A DNA stretch of 64,000 nt. It comes from Spirogloea muscicola (taxonomy: Eukaryota > Streptophyta > Zygnematophyceae > Spirogloeales > Spirogloeaceae). Every line of letters starts with the position of its first letter. Position 1 is the first letter of the stretch. The stretch is from the NCBI GenBank assembly GCA_009602725.1, contig WELB01000124.1:242155-306154 (forward strand). The letters are read 5' to 3'. Positions 12,476 to 23,514 of this stretch are shown in pieces. A model generated the notes under the pieces. The model was not told the origin of the DNA and did no database searches. It saw only the letters and a program-made list of their open reading frames with translations. Both the position numbers and the translations under genes were made by a program.

Positions 12476-13070
12476 CTGACCTGGTCGCCATCCCGCCTTG
12501 AGGAGGTCCCCGCATCATCGCAGATGTCGTGACTACCGACTGCATCGACTCCGCCAACCCCACTGCAGGGCACGCTGTCGGCATGGCGGCCGCAGCAAGG
12601 AGCGCAAGTATGCCGATCACCCTGCTGGCGATGAGTTCGCGGCACTTGCGTTCGGGGCATTCGGCAGTCGCCTGGCGGCACCTTCCGCAGCGGCTTGCCC
12701 GGCAGGCCATCGATCGTCGGCAGGGCCCGCAAGGGGAGCTGCCCGGCCACAACGCTGCCGGGTCGCTTGCGCAGGTATTCCGCATGCGGCTGTCTGTCGA
12801 CTTCCAACGCTCCCTGGCTCACGCAGTGCACTTTGCGGGCAGGCCGCGCCATGGCTGCCGCTTCTGGGTCTTGTCGGGGTGCCTCCTTTCCAGCTGCGAG
12901 TCACTCCGACTTGCTGCTGCTGACTCGGGGTTACTGAGCTCCCATCCGCTGTAGTCTCGTGCATGGCTGTGTGGTTTAGGCGCCTCTCGGCCCTTTGGGC
13001 TTGTTGAATCTTCCTGGGCTGGCTATCTACAGCCCCTGCCTTACATTTGAACAGCTGTTGTTTCTTCAGG
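12476..13070 (+). mobile_element. LINE copy, right arm of a head-to-head pair
   Basis: Encodes GGPRIIADVVTTDCID, RLARQAIDRRQG, AQVFRMRLSVDFQRSLAHAVH and, in one frame, an end in SDLLLLTRGY. The tail is CTCGGCCCTTTGGGCTTGTTGA, then a hairpin near 13016-13038 (GGGCTGGC...ACAGCCC). It stops within about 160 bases of the first recognisable CRTISO codons. Confidence 0.7.
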
Positions 13071-13229
13071 ACGCCAGCAGCGGGCGACAGTGACAAGACT
13101 CGCTGACCAGCGCGCGCTCTGGTCGCGAGCCGCCGCCGGCGCGCCCGCCCCCGGCGGCGGCGGCGGCGGCTCGCGCGGCGAGCGGCTCCGGCTGACCGCT
13201 CGCGGCGCCAGAGCCAACGGCCGCTGACG

Positions 13230-16200
13230 GTGAGGCCGCCGTCGGCCACAGCGGCGGCCGCTGAGAGGAGCCCTCCCGCTGCAGCCTCCCAGCCATCGCG
13301 CGCGCTGAGGTGGGACGACCCGCCGGCGGCGCCGACGGAGCGCGAGTACGACGCCATCGTGATCGGCGCCGGCATCGGCGGCATCGTCGCCGCCACGCAG
13401 CTCGCGGTGCGCGGCGCCACAGTGCTGCTGCTCGAGAAGTACGTCATCCCCGGCGGCAGCTCCGGCTGGTTCCAGGATGAGGGCTACACCTTCGACGTCG
13501 GGTCCTCCGTCATGTTTGGCTTTGGAGACAAGGTGACCTCCGACTGCTCCTAGTCTGAACAACGCAGGTTGCTGTGGACTCTGTCTAGGCCGCCTTCCAT
13601 GAGTGCTTGCTCAAAGGCCTGCCTTGCCCGCCTAGCGCACATCAAGCAAGGGCTTGCTTGCTCAATAAGCCGGGGGCCATTGGGGACCGAGTGACGGAAG
13701 GCGGCTTCTGTTTATTAGATAGTGCTTGTTCTTTCCATGCTTTTTGGTCAGCAGATGCATGCTGCTCTATTGCTTGCAAACGCAGCCACTGCCTTATATT
13801 GGAAGAGCTGTTGTTATTGCAAAGAGCGAAGCTTCTGCAGTTGGACTTTCAACAGATGGTTCATGTCTCTGCACAGAGTGAGACTGTCCAGCTGGAGCAA
13901 AGTGGGTGTTATATCTCAAAGAGTCATCGTGTTCTTTCCAGGGCAATGTGAATTTGGTGACCAGAGCGCTAGCAGCAGTCGGGAAGAAGCTGGAGCTCCT
14001 TCCAGACCCTGCCGCCGTGGAATACCACGTGCCTGGCGGTCTTGCAGTGCGTGTCCACAAGGACTACGAGAAGTTCCTGCAAGAGCTGATCGAGTACTTT
14101 CCCCATGAGGCTGCCGGCATCCGTGGTTTCTATGGGGAAGCCTGGAAGGTCAGAGTCGCACCTTTAACTACACAAACTACAAGTGCGAGCTTCGGCAGCT
14201 GTTAAGTGTCCATGGTGGCAACTTAACGCTCCTGTGAGTGGTCCTGAATATGAGTCGTGGAGTTTGGACAAGTCACGTACAGTCAGTAATCACAGTGCAT
14301 CCATACTGCTGTTATCGAAGACAGTCAAGTTGAGCTTGCTGTAGGAAACTATTGCTAAGGTGCTCATCTCAGCAATTGCTTAGCTGGAATACATGCATGC
14401 ATTAGTTGCAGAAGCTAGTCAACCATTTTAAGTTCTCAAGGATCGACCTGCATGCCGCAAGGCAGGTCTTCAATGCTTTGAATGCCCTGGAGCTGCAGTC
14501 TCTTGAAGAACCACTGTATCTTCTTGGCCAGTTCTTCCGCAACCCAGTTGCTTGCCTTACACTTGGTGAGAGTTTAAAGCAAGCTTGAGCCTTTGAGGTT
14601 TCCAAACCTGCCACGCGGGCCCTGAAAGCGGGATACTTGAGCACACTGCCGTGCTGAATTTGACATTGCTGTGGCTCGATAGTGAACTGTAGAGCCTCTG
14701 CATTCTTACAGGAGGCATTCTTCTTATTTCTTGTGTCTGGGCATGCTTCTCTGGTGTTTAAGAGAAAGCTAGTGACAAGATACACTCTGCATTGTGTCAT
14801 TTGCAAACATCTCAGCCTACTACCTTCCACAGAATGCTGGGGACATTGCACGGAAGTACATCAAGGACCCAAATCTGCTCTCCTTCATTGATGCTGAGGT
14901 TAGTTCGGACCTTAAGATCGATTGTGGGACGTCACTTAAGTAGGACTGCAAGGGCTCATTTCAATTGTTGTGACATGGTTCCAAGTACAAGCCTTGACTA
15001 TGGGCTTCCTTCAGTGCTACAAAGGACCTCAAGTGAATATTTTCATGTATGGATGAAGTTCCTCTAACAACAATTGTGCTGTCTGGATGCCTCTATCAAT
15101 TTAAGCTGTCTGTTGCGTCCTCTATGATGCAACAGTGCTTCATCGTCAGTACCGTTGATGCCCGCCGCACACCCATGATAAATGCTGGCATGGTAAGCCC
15201 TCATGCACTTGTAGTCCAGAATGAGACCAAATCACGAGTATTCAAGTCCGTTCAGCAGAGAAGTACCTGTGCGTACTGCTTCTGGAAGCAGATGACTGAT
15301 CATCTAGATTGAGTCCTCCTTGCCCACAGGTGATCTGTGACAGGCACTTCTCTGGCATCAATTATCCTGTTGGAGGAGTTGGGAGGATTGCACAGGAGTT
15401 GGTGCAGGGCCTGCTTGAGCATGGGGGCATGGTGCAGTATAAGGCCAATGTCACCAACGTTGTCATGGAAAATGAGAAAGCTGTGAGCCCTTTAGGCCGT
15501 CATGCTGACAGATTATATACATGGTGTCACATGCTCATATCATGTGTAAGCAAGAGCATGACTCTCCATTGACTAAGTCCTAAAGAGCTTTCATTTCATT
15601 GCAATGCCTGCAACCCGACTCTCATATGTGGACAAGGTGGCAACAACCTGTAATTACTAAACAGCCTGTGTGTGTCTTTTATAGACTGGCGTGCAGCTGA
15701 GTGATGGCCGCAGCTTCAGGGCAAAGTCGATAATATCAAATGCCACGAGATGGGACACTTTTGGTGAGGCCATCTTTGCACCTGGATTGGACTTTAGGCT
15801 GGGTCATCACATGAAGGATCAGAAGGACAGAGATCAATACCCATCCAAGAGAATACTTATCACTACTTGTATTTCATCTCTCAGATCCTCGTCAGTAGAG
15901 CAGGCTGTGTAATATCTGCAAAAACATTCATAAGCAGTATGTGTGCATTGTGACGCATAACCTGAGACGGGTTGGGTTGGTCAGAGAAGCTGGTGAAAAG
16001 GGAGGCCATGCCTGTGGAGGAATTGAATTTCCAGCGGCTATACAAGAAGTCCCCCTCATTCATGTCCATCCACATGGGAGTCAGGGCAGAAGCGATTCCA
16101 CCAGGGACAGACTGCCACCACTTTATATTGGAGGTCTGACTGCTTCTCTCTCTTGCCTCCTTGATCCTTGGACTTCAGCCTATTCAGAAATGCCAATGTC

Positions 16201-17430
16201 TTCATTCAGAGTGCAGTTGCCAGCTCAATTCAGAGTGTCAGTGGGCCACTTGCCTGTAGAACTGACTGTGTGAGAGCTGATTGAGCTTGGTATGAGCGGT
16301 CTGCCCTCTCATGTTGCAGGATACGTGGGAGAAGTTGGAGGAGCCATATGCAACGATCTTCCTTAGCATTCCCACTGTGCTTGACTCGTCTCTGGCACCG
16401 CCGGATCGGCACATCCTGCACATCTTCACTATCGCTTGGATAGACGAATGGCAGGTCTTGCATGCCTCCCCTAGCTTGCTTTCCTTATGTAGCATCGCCC
16501 ACACTCTGATGTTCTGCACAACTCAAACTCCACTGTCTTCCAGTGCGCTATCTATGGAAGTAGTGGCCTTAATGCTCAATCCTGCCTTGTCTGCTGGTGT
16601 GGGATGGCAGGGCATGCCTCCAGAGGTTTACAGAGCAAAGAAAGAGGCAGTTGCCGACGACATTGTCGCACGGCTAGATACTGCCCTCTTTCCAGGGCTG
16701 AAGCAAGCCGTCACTTACCGCAAGGTACAGGAGGAATTGCAGCCGGAGTTGCGTGAGCAGTAGTAATGCAATGTAATCCAAGCGTGCTGCTTTCTACTGC
16801 AACTTGTGTCCAGGTCGGAACGCCAAAGACACATAGGCGATTCTTGGCTCGGGACGAAGGCACGTATGGGCCTATTCCCAAAGGGAAACCAAAAGGACTT
16901 CTTGGCATGCCATTCAATTCCACTGTGAGTTACCAATTCTGCCTGTTCGTACTTATACTGGCCATCACAGATGCAGGACAGATTGCCCATTGCTTTGTGG
17001 TTTATGCTAAGCAATGTGGGCAGCTAGTGTGTTGTACTCACATGTCGCACATGGCATACTGGGTACGTTATATGCCACTGGCACGGTCGATCAAGAGGCC
17101 ATAAATGACTGGCGATACTCCTGAGACTGGTGGCAGGCTATTAGTGGACTTTACTGCGTGGGCGACAGTTGCTTCCCAGGGCAGGGGGTCATTGCTGTTG
17201 CATTCTCCGGCATCATGTGTGCCCATCGTGTTGCTGCTGACCTTGGTGAGAACGGTCAGCTAACCCCACGTCATCTGCATTGTGCCGTATCCAAGCACCA
17301 TTGTACGCTCTTGTAGCCCATGCTTTGGGCTTATTGTGTTTGCTATTTGTTTGCAGGTCTTGAAAGACACGTGCCACTACTTGACAAGGGGTTACGAAGG
17401 TTATTGACATGGTTTAGGACCCTCGCTTGA
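13230..17430 (+). CDS. CRTISO: Carotenoid (prolycopene) isomerase, CRTISO
   Basis: Thirteen coding exons: 13230-13532, 13942-14148, 14466-14565, 14816-14898, 15136-15192, 15330-15482, 15685-15763, 15985-16133, 16320-16454, 16611-16734, 16814-16924, 17137-17245 and 17357-17430, ending in FRTLA. CRTISO is a plastid FAD enzyme that turns tetra-cis-lycopene (prolycopene) into all-trans-lycopene in carotenoid synthesis. The FAD-binding fingerprint [19 protein letters not shown] is intact, followed by [105 protein letters not shown] and [17 protein letters not shown]. The N-terminus is Ala/Ser/Pro-rich, as a plastid transit peptide would be. No in-frame ATG precedes the conserved part: 13230 is GTG and an in-frame TGA lies at 13104. 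The true start is therefore in an unseen 5' exon, or is non-AUG. Intron 1 contains a LINE tail (about 13780-13815). Confidence 0.95.
13600..13830 (+). mobile_element. LINE 3'-tail remnant inside CRTISO intron 1
   Basis: GCAGCCACTGCC then TATTGGAAGAGCTGTTG (about 13782-13817) matches the LINE tail end at 11175-11210 and 13020-13060. It is in the same orientation as the gene. Confidence 0.55.
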
Positions 17431-18024
17431 GGTAGCCCACACACAACTAAAATCAGGATGGAGTAGAATTGCTGCTCGAGAGCATCAGAATAAACTTGGT
17501 GTAGCTTGGACAATATGGACAGATTGGTAAAGCTGAGGCGCATGGCATGAGAAAAAAAGTGTGGATTTGCTGCCTTGTAGCAGGTAGTAACTCCACGGCC
17601 AGTAAAGATGATCAACAGCAAAAGCATGCACACTAATATAATGTGAATGATTGCCTACAGATATCAATTCTGTGACCAACAGCTAGTAAGCACCTCACCT
17701 CAACTTCTTAAATTAAACCAGTCTATGTAGCCATCTTCTGCCCCTTGCACCCCAGCCTCCAACGCACATCTGAACACTGGCTAGAGAGCTCCTACCTTAT
17801 CAAGTCCGCACACCTTGCTAAAGGGGTCAATGTGATAAGTCGTGCTCAGTGCTCATCATTGTGCTTTCAAAATCGCTCTGCGCTTTTCAACACCACAACA
17901 AGCTTGTCAGTCACTGTACCAGAGAATCTGACTCTTCATCAAGAGACCTGAATGCTGGTAACAGACTGATTAGTAAAGTTGACTTCACAATGACTCATTG
18001 CTTGCACCGGCCATGTCACCAACC
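17431..18024. other. Spacer between convergent CRTISO and TPR genes
   Basis: No gene recognised. It presumably contains the 3' UTRs of both genes. Confidence 0.4.
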
Positions 18025-20889
18025 TTAGAGCCATTTGGTGGGCCGTTGCTCCAAGTCCTCCTGCTGCTGCTGCCGCTCAGCCTCCTCTCGCGCGTATTCT
18101 GCTAGCTCCTCAAGCTCAATCTCTGCCGCAGCGAGCCCGCCTCGGAGCTGCGGGTTGCTGGGTTCCAGATCTAGAGCACTTTGGAAGCAATCGCGCGCCT
18201 GCTCCATCAGCTTCTCCCGCTTGCGGCTGCCGAGTGCCCGCAGCCGCGACCGGTCCCGCAATGCGAGGCCCCAGTTCTGGAGCGCTGCAGAGCCACATAG
18301 ATTACTTCACATAGATTACATGTTTGTTACACCTGGCCCCTATGAGCACCTAAGCACCTATTGCCAGTATACCGGCATGGAAGCTGTGTAGAAGCTAACA
18401 GAAAGTGGCTACATCAGCTACTGAGCTCACCACTGACACGCCACTTGGTGCTCATGGAAAGCATCGCCTCAAATTTATCAATGGCGGCCAGGTACATCTT
18501 GTCCGCAACCGCCACATAGTCCTGCGCCAGAGTGAAGCCAGCACTCTCAGCTGAGCTTATGGACATCAACTTGACAAACAACCAACAGGCCCCTGGCAGC
18601 GGAAAGAGCATGAGCTCTCTCACATCCTCGGCTTCCTCGGCAAGGAGGTGACCACGATAGCAGAGCGCAAGGCCCCAATTGTGAAGAGCCCGTGCGTCGC
18701 GATTGTCCAGCGAGAGCGCCGCCCGGTATTTGCGACCAGCGTCCATGAGCAGCTGCTCGCACTCGTCCCCTGCCTGAACAGATGACCATGATCACCAGCA
18801 AATCTCAATGGCAAGCTACCTGCGCTGCAGCCCAGCAATGCCATAGCTGCTGACAAACCAACCAAATTGTCAAGGTCCACCAGGCGCCAACCCTGACATG
18901 TTAGGGTCCAAGACTTTATAGTGGTCTCTAAGAATGTAGATTAAGAGATCTAGACTATGAATTGACCTGGTAAGCTTGCTGCAACAGGGACTGGCGACGG
19001 CGCTCCATGAGAGAGCGGCGCTCTTCATCCGCAGCCGATGGCCGGCTGCCACCCTTGCTACGCTCCGGCGGCTCTGACTCCGGCACCATCTCACGTAGCT
19101 GGCGCGCGAGGTGCAACTTCAGCTCGCCGTGCGCAAGCAGCGCGTTGCCCAGCTGCCCGACTGCCGCCACGGAGGCTGAGTCGAGCTCCACGGCGGCTGC
19201 AAATCGCTCGGCCGCTTGGCTCAGCAGCCGCTCAGCAACGCCAGCCTCCACCTTGCCAACGAGGCCCTCGCGGCCCTCTCGCAGGAGCACGCCACCCTCC
19301 TCAAGGAGCGCCTCTAGCGCGCCGCTGCTGCCACTGCCTCCCTGCTGCCGTTGCACGAGCGCCAGCTGACTGCTTCCTGCCGTCAACGGACGCTCGCTGG
19401 CTGCGTCGCGGTCGCCTGGCACCTTCAACGGCGCAGCCCCAGGTGAACGCCGCCTGGAAGCTGTCGTCATCGCTACCTGCTGCCGCTTGTTCCAGGGGTC
19501 GGGCTCAGCAGGGCGGCGCTGCTCCTCTGGGATCTGCTGGCCGGCCGGCGGCAGCTGCTGACGTAGTTGAGCGCGGCTGCCATTGCTGTCAAGCCTCTGC
19601 TCGCGTCTCCGGGCAGCTGCTGCCGCGCTGGGCCGCTGCCGGCGATCCGCGTACGCTGGCGCTCGGCCATCGTCTTCGTCCAGCTCGCTGTCGCTCTCAT
19701 CAGGCCTGACTGGCTGCCGCTCAGCACGCCAGCCAGGCGGCTCCGAGTCGTAATCACCAGACTCCTGCGTCGCTGCCTCCGACAGCCGGCCCGCCGCTCC
19801 GCTCTGCTGCAGCCTGGAGCGGCTGCCCTGTCTCTGGACCTTCGGCACGCTGGCTCCCTGCCGCAGTCCCACAGGCTGCGTTTGCCGCATGGCGGCGTTG
19901 TCAGCCCGGTCTCCTCGATTCTTGGGCCAGCGTTCGGGCCTGTCGGGCTGCGACGGCCCAGTTGACACGTCAGACCTGTCGTCGTCTGCCAGCTCTTCCT
20001 CGCGCGACTCCTCGAGCGGCTGCCACTCCACCCCGCCCTCGCGGTATGAGCCGTGAGCACCGTCGCCGCCACTGTGATCGTTGTCGTCACCAGAAGCAGC
20101 GGCACCGGCCCGCTCTCCAGCCGACTCCGAGGGATCCTCGCGAGACATTGCGGACCTAGCACCACCAGGTCGGTACACTCGAGACTGGGCCACACCCCGT
20201 CTCAGCGTCCTTGGCCAGACGTCGGAGCGAACAAGGCCAGCCGCCGGCTCTGCGCGCCAGCTATTGCCGTTGCTGCCGCCATTGTCAGCGTCCGGCGCCC
20301 TCCACGGCGCTCGGTCCCCGTGCTCAGCACCCCGCCAAGTGCCTCCGCCGCCTCCGGCATCGCTGCCACCGCCGCCCCGCAGTCTGTCAGCAGCAGTGCC
20401 AGTCCACCACTGCCGGCTCCGGTCACTGCCGCCGTCAGCCAGCCGCTCCACCATCAGGACGCCCGCGGCAGGAACGTGGGCGCCCACATCCACAGCGGCA
20501 GGGGCTGGCACTGGCAGGAGCAGCGTCCTGCCTTTCCAGTGCTCTCGACGTGCCGGCGATGCTTGCAGCGCCGCCAGGAGCTCGCGCGCTTCCGCACACG
20601 CCGCGAGGAGGCCGGCGGCCAGCCTGGTCGCCTCGTCAGCCGGGCCGTCGTGGCCGGCTGCTTTCTCGAGCGTGCCGGCGCTGCCACCAGGGGCCCCAGC
20701 CGCCGGCCCGGCAGTGGCCTCCGCTTCGGCCGGCATGGCCACCATGCGCAGCGCCGCCGCGTCGAAGCAGAGCCGCGACAGGAGCCGCCCGGCCTTGACG
20801 GTGGCGGCGCCGAGGCGCTCGGCTTCTGCGCCACAGAGATGTCGGAAATGCAGGCCGCCTGTCAGGCACCGACAGCGCCGCCACGGCAC
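18025..20889 (-). CDS. TPR-repeat protein with long charged disordered region
   Basis: Minus-strand exons: a long one from at least 20889 to 18967, then 18773-18624, 18545-18431 and 18284-18025, ending in EDLEQRPTKWL. The first exon encodes an Ala/Leu-rich N-terminal part and then several hundred residues of Ser/Arg/Asp/Gln-rich, probably disordered sequence. The first TPR-like segment follows (LLSQAAERFAAAVELD). The last exons give clear TPR units of a plant type: YRAALSLDNRDARALHNWGLALCYRG, YLAAIDKFEAMLS, ALQNWGLALRDRSRL and FQSALDLEPSNPQLRGGL, then a Glu/Gln-rich coiled tail. The repeated NWGLAL box is typical of plant TPR proteins of unknown function. The N-terminus is unresolved because the assembly gap starts 123 bases upstream. 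It probably acts as a protein-binding scaffold; no catalytic domain is visible. Confidence 0.75.
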
Positions 20890-21011
20890 TGGAGATTGCT
20901 CTGGCGGAGCGGCGGGGCCTCACCTCGCCGACCGCGGCCCGGCAGTGCCGCGAGCGCGGCGAGCTGGCGGCCGATGGCGTCGCCGCCGCTGTCGGCTGCG
21001 GCCGCCGAGGC

Positions 21012-21992
21012 NNNNNNNNNNNNNNNNNNNNNNNNNNNNNNNNNNNNNNNNNNNNNNNNNNNNNNNNNNNNNNNNNNNNNNNNNNNNNNNNNNNNNNNNN
21101 NNNNNNNNNNNNNNNNNNNNNNNNNNNNNNNNNNNNNNNNNNNNNNNNNNNNNNNNNNNNNNNNNNNNNNNNNNNNNNNNNNNNNNNNNNNNNNNNNNNN
21201 NNNNNNNNNNNNNNNNNNNNNNNNNNNNNNNNNNNNNNNNNNNNNNNNNNNNNNNNNNNNNNNNNNNNNNNNNNNNNNNNNNNNNNNNNNNNNNNNNNNN
21301 NNNNNNNNNNNNNNNNNNNNNNNNNNNNNNNNNNNNNNNNNNNNNNNNNNNNNNNNNNNNNNNNNNNNNNNNNNNNNNNNNNNNNNNNNNNNNNNNNNNN
21401 NNNNNNNNNNNNNNNNNNNNNNNNNNNNNNNNNNNNNNNNNNNNNNNNNNNNNNNNNNNNNNNNNNNNNNNNNNNNNNNNNNNNNNNNNNNNNNNNNNNN
21501 NNNNNNNNNNNNNNNNNNNNNNNNNNNNNNNNNNNNNNNNNNNNNNNNNNNNNNNNNNNNNNNNNNNNNNNNNNNNNNNNNNNNNNNNNNNNNNNNNNNN
21601 NNNNNNNNNNNNNNNNNNNNNNNNNNNNNNNNNNNNNNNNNNNNNNNNNNNNNNNNNNNNNNNNNNNNNNNNNNNNNNNNNNNNNNNNNNNNNNNNNNNN
21701 NNNNNNNNNNNNNNNNNNNNNNNNNNNNNNNNNNNNNNNNNNNNNNNNNNNNNNNNNNNNNNNNNNNNNNNNNNNNNNNNNNNNNNNNNNNNNNNNNNNN
21801 NNNNNNNNNNNNNNNNNNNNNNNNNNNNNNNNNNNNNNNNNNNNNNNNNNNNNNNNNNNNNNNNNNNNNNNNNNNNNNNNNNNNNNNNNNNNNNNNNNNN
21901 NNNNNNNNNNNNNNNNNNNNNNNNNNNNNNNNNNNNNNNNNNNNNNNNNNNNNNNNNNNNNNNNNNNNNNNNNNNNNNNNNNNNNNNNNNNN
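21012..21992. other. Assembly gap (Ns)
   Basis: A run of 981 N. It hides the 5' end of the PnsB2-like gene and perhaps that of the TPR gene, together with whatever separates these divergent genes. Apparent long reading frames across it are artefacts. Confidence 0.99.
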
Positions 21993-23514
21993 CGCCGAGC
22001 GCTTCGCCGCCAGCGCCGGCGGCGGCGGCGTGGCATTCTCGGCGGCGGCGGGCGCGGTCTTTGCGCGGCTGGTGGTGGGGGCGTCCAGCGCACGCGTCGC
22101 CGCCGGCGAGGCCCGCGTCACGTCCTACCGCGCCGCCATGTGGCATGGCGGTGAGCAAAGCCCAATTCCTTAAACCCTCTGATTCCCTTTGAGTCCCTCT
22201 GAATCCTTAAACCCTCGATGCCAGTCTGAGCCGAGACCCTGGCCCCAAGGCCGGAGAAGCGCCGGGAGGGCGGAGCAGCCTGACGCCGGCGTGCGACAGG
22301 CGTGGCGCTGCCTGCGCGCCCCCAGGCGCCGAGGAGGTCTTGCTCGCCAGCGCTGTCGCCCCGCCCGCCGCTTCGGATGGCGCTGGCGGCGGCGGCGACG
22401 GGGAGGGCCTCGTCCGCGGCGGCGCCCGGCTGGGGTTCTCGCCGGCAGGGCCCGACGAGGCGGCAGGGGAGGACGCCGGCGCTCTCGAGCTCCCCGCCTC
22501 GGTAGCCGGGCTCCACTGGCAAGTTGCGGCAGCCACCTCCGACGGCCTGACGCGGTCACAGGTGCGGCGTCCTCTCCGCCGCCGCGATTGCTGCTGCTGC
22601 CTCGAGGGCCTTGAGGGCCGGCGCTCGGCGGACGGCCTGCTCGTCCTTACACCGGCAGGCTTCACTGGTGGGCTCGCAGCTCGTCCTTGCCACGGAGCAG
22701 GGCCCCTTTGGGCTGCGATACGCCGTGACTTTAAGCCCAGCTGGGCTCGCGTGTGCTCTTACCGTCCGCAATTGCAGCACTGAGCCCTCGCGCTTTTTGG
22801 CCTCCACCACCGCCAGCCTCTCAGTCAGTTCCCTGGCAGCCTGCTCCGTGCGCGGCCTGCGTGGCTGCCAGTACTGGGAGGTGGATGACGGAAGCACCGA
22901 AGACGGAGCTGCGGATGAGGAGAAGCAGCAAGGCCGTCCCTTCTCCTGGCTTGCCAGGCTACTGCCCACCACTTCAGCCGGCGGCGTCGGCATGGAGGTG
23001 TCACAGCGTAGAAATGGCAGAGATCAATGGAGGGTGGAGGATTCTACAGAGGCCCGCTTGCGAGGGTCCCGGCGACGACTCTACCGCAGCGTCCCACCTG
23101 CCATTATCGTCCTCGACAAGGCAAGTAGCAGGAGGTCCTCACTGGAGGCCCTTGCAATGGGCTCATTGTAGTTTGCATGTGGCAATGACTGATGACAAAC
23201 CCCTGAAGCAGTTTTGAGTGCCAGCAGATATCCTCTTGAGCAGCATTGGCACTGGCTTGCTGTCCCAGACCAGAGTCACTGCTGACACCCATGGCACCCG
23301 TGTGGCAATGATTTTCCGGCAGGGCAAGCGAAGATCATTCCAGCTTGAGAGCCACGGCTTTGAGGACTTCTTCGTTGCTAGCAAGAAAGAGAATGAGGGA
23401 CTTGGCGGCTACCTGGAGCTAGGCGTCGCCCAGGTGTTGCAACCAGTGGTGCTGCAGTGCGGGCAGGAGTGGCGCGCCGCACTAAGCATCGTCAACCTTG
23501 GCGCCCCGCAGTAG
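21993..23514 (+). CDS. PnsB2/NDF2-like protein (photosynthetic NDH subcomplex B subunit family, mutarotase-like fold), 5' end in gap
   Basis: Exons ...-22150, 22326-22561, 22680-23120 and 23323-23514 join in phase. The product follows Arabidopsis PnsB2 (NDF2/NDH45) along its length: GEARVTSYRAAMWHGGAEEVLL, the LRYAVTLSPAGLACALTVRN sheet, VRGLRGCQYW, QWRVEDSTEARLRGSRRRLY followed by a PP, and FQLESHGFEDFFVAS...VVLQCGQEWRAALSIVN. PnsB2 has a galactose-mutarotase-like fold without known activity and sits in subcomplex B of the thylakoid NADH dehydrogenase-like complex, which drives cyclic electron flow. The third intron uses a GC donor (GCAAGT after 23120). The assignment rests on motif order, not on a search. 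A related aldose-epimerase-like protein is the main alternative. Confidence 0.68.

Noticed and set aside
12270-12960. Open frames of 100-300 codons on both strands
   Set aside because: They are readings of the head-to-head LINE copies and not host genes.
19007-20800. Long plus-strand frames opposite the TPR gene
   Set aside because: Arg/Ala/Ser/Pro-rich mirror of GC-rich minus-strand coding sequence; no recognisable domain.
20053-22192. Very long open frames spanning the assembly gap on both strands
   Set aside because: They are open only because the gap is all N; neither side shows one protein continuing across.
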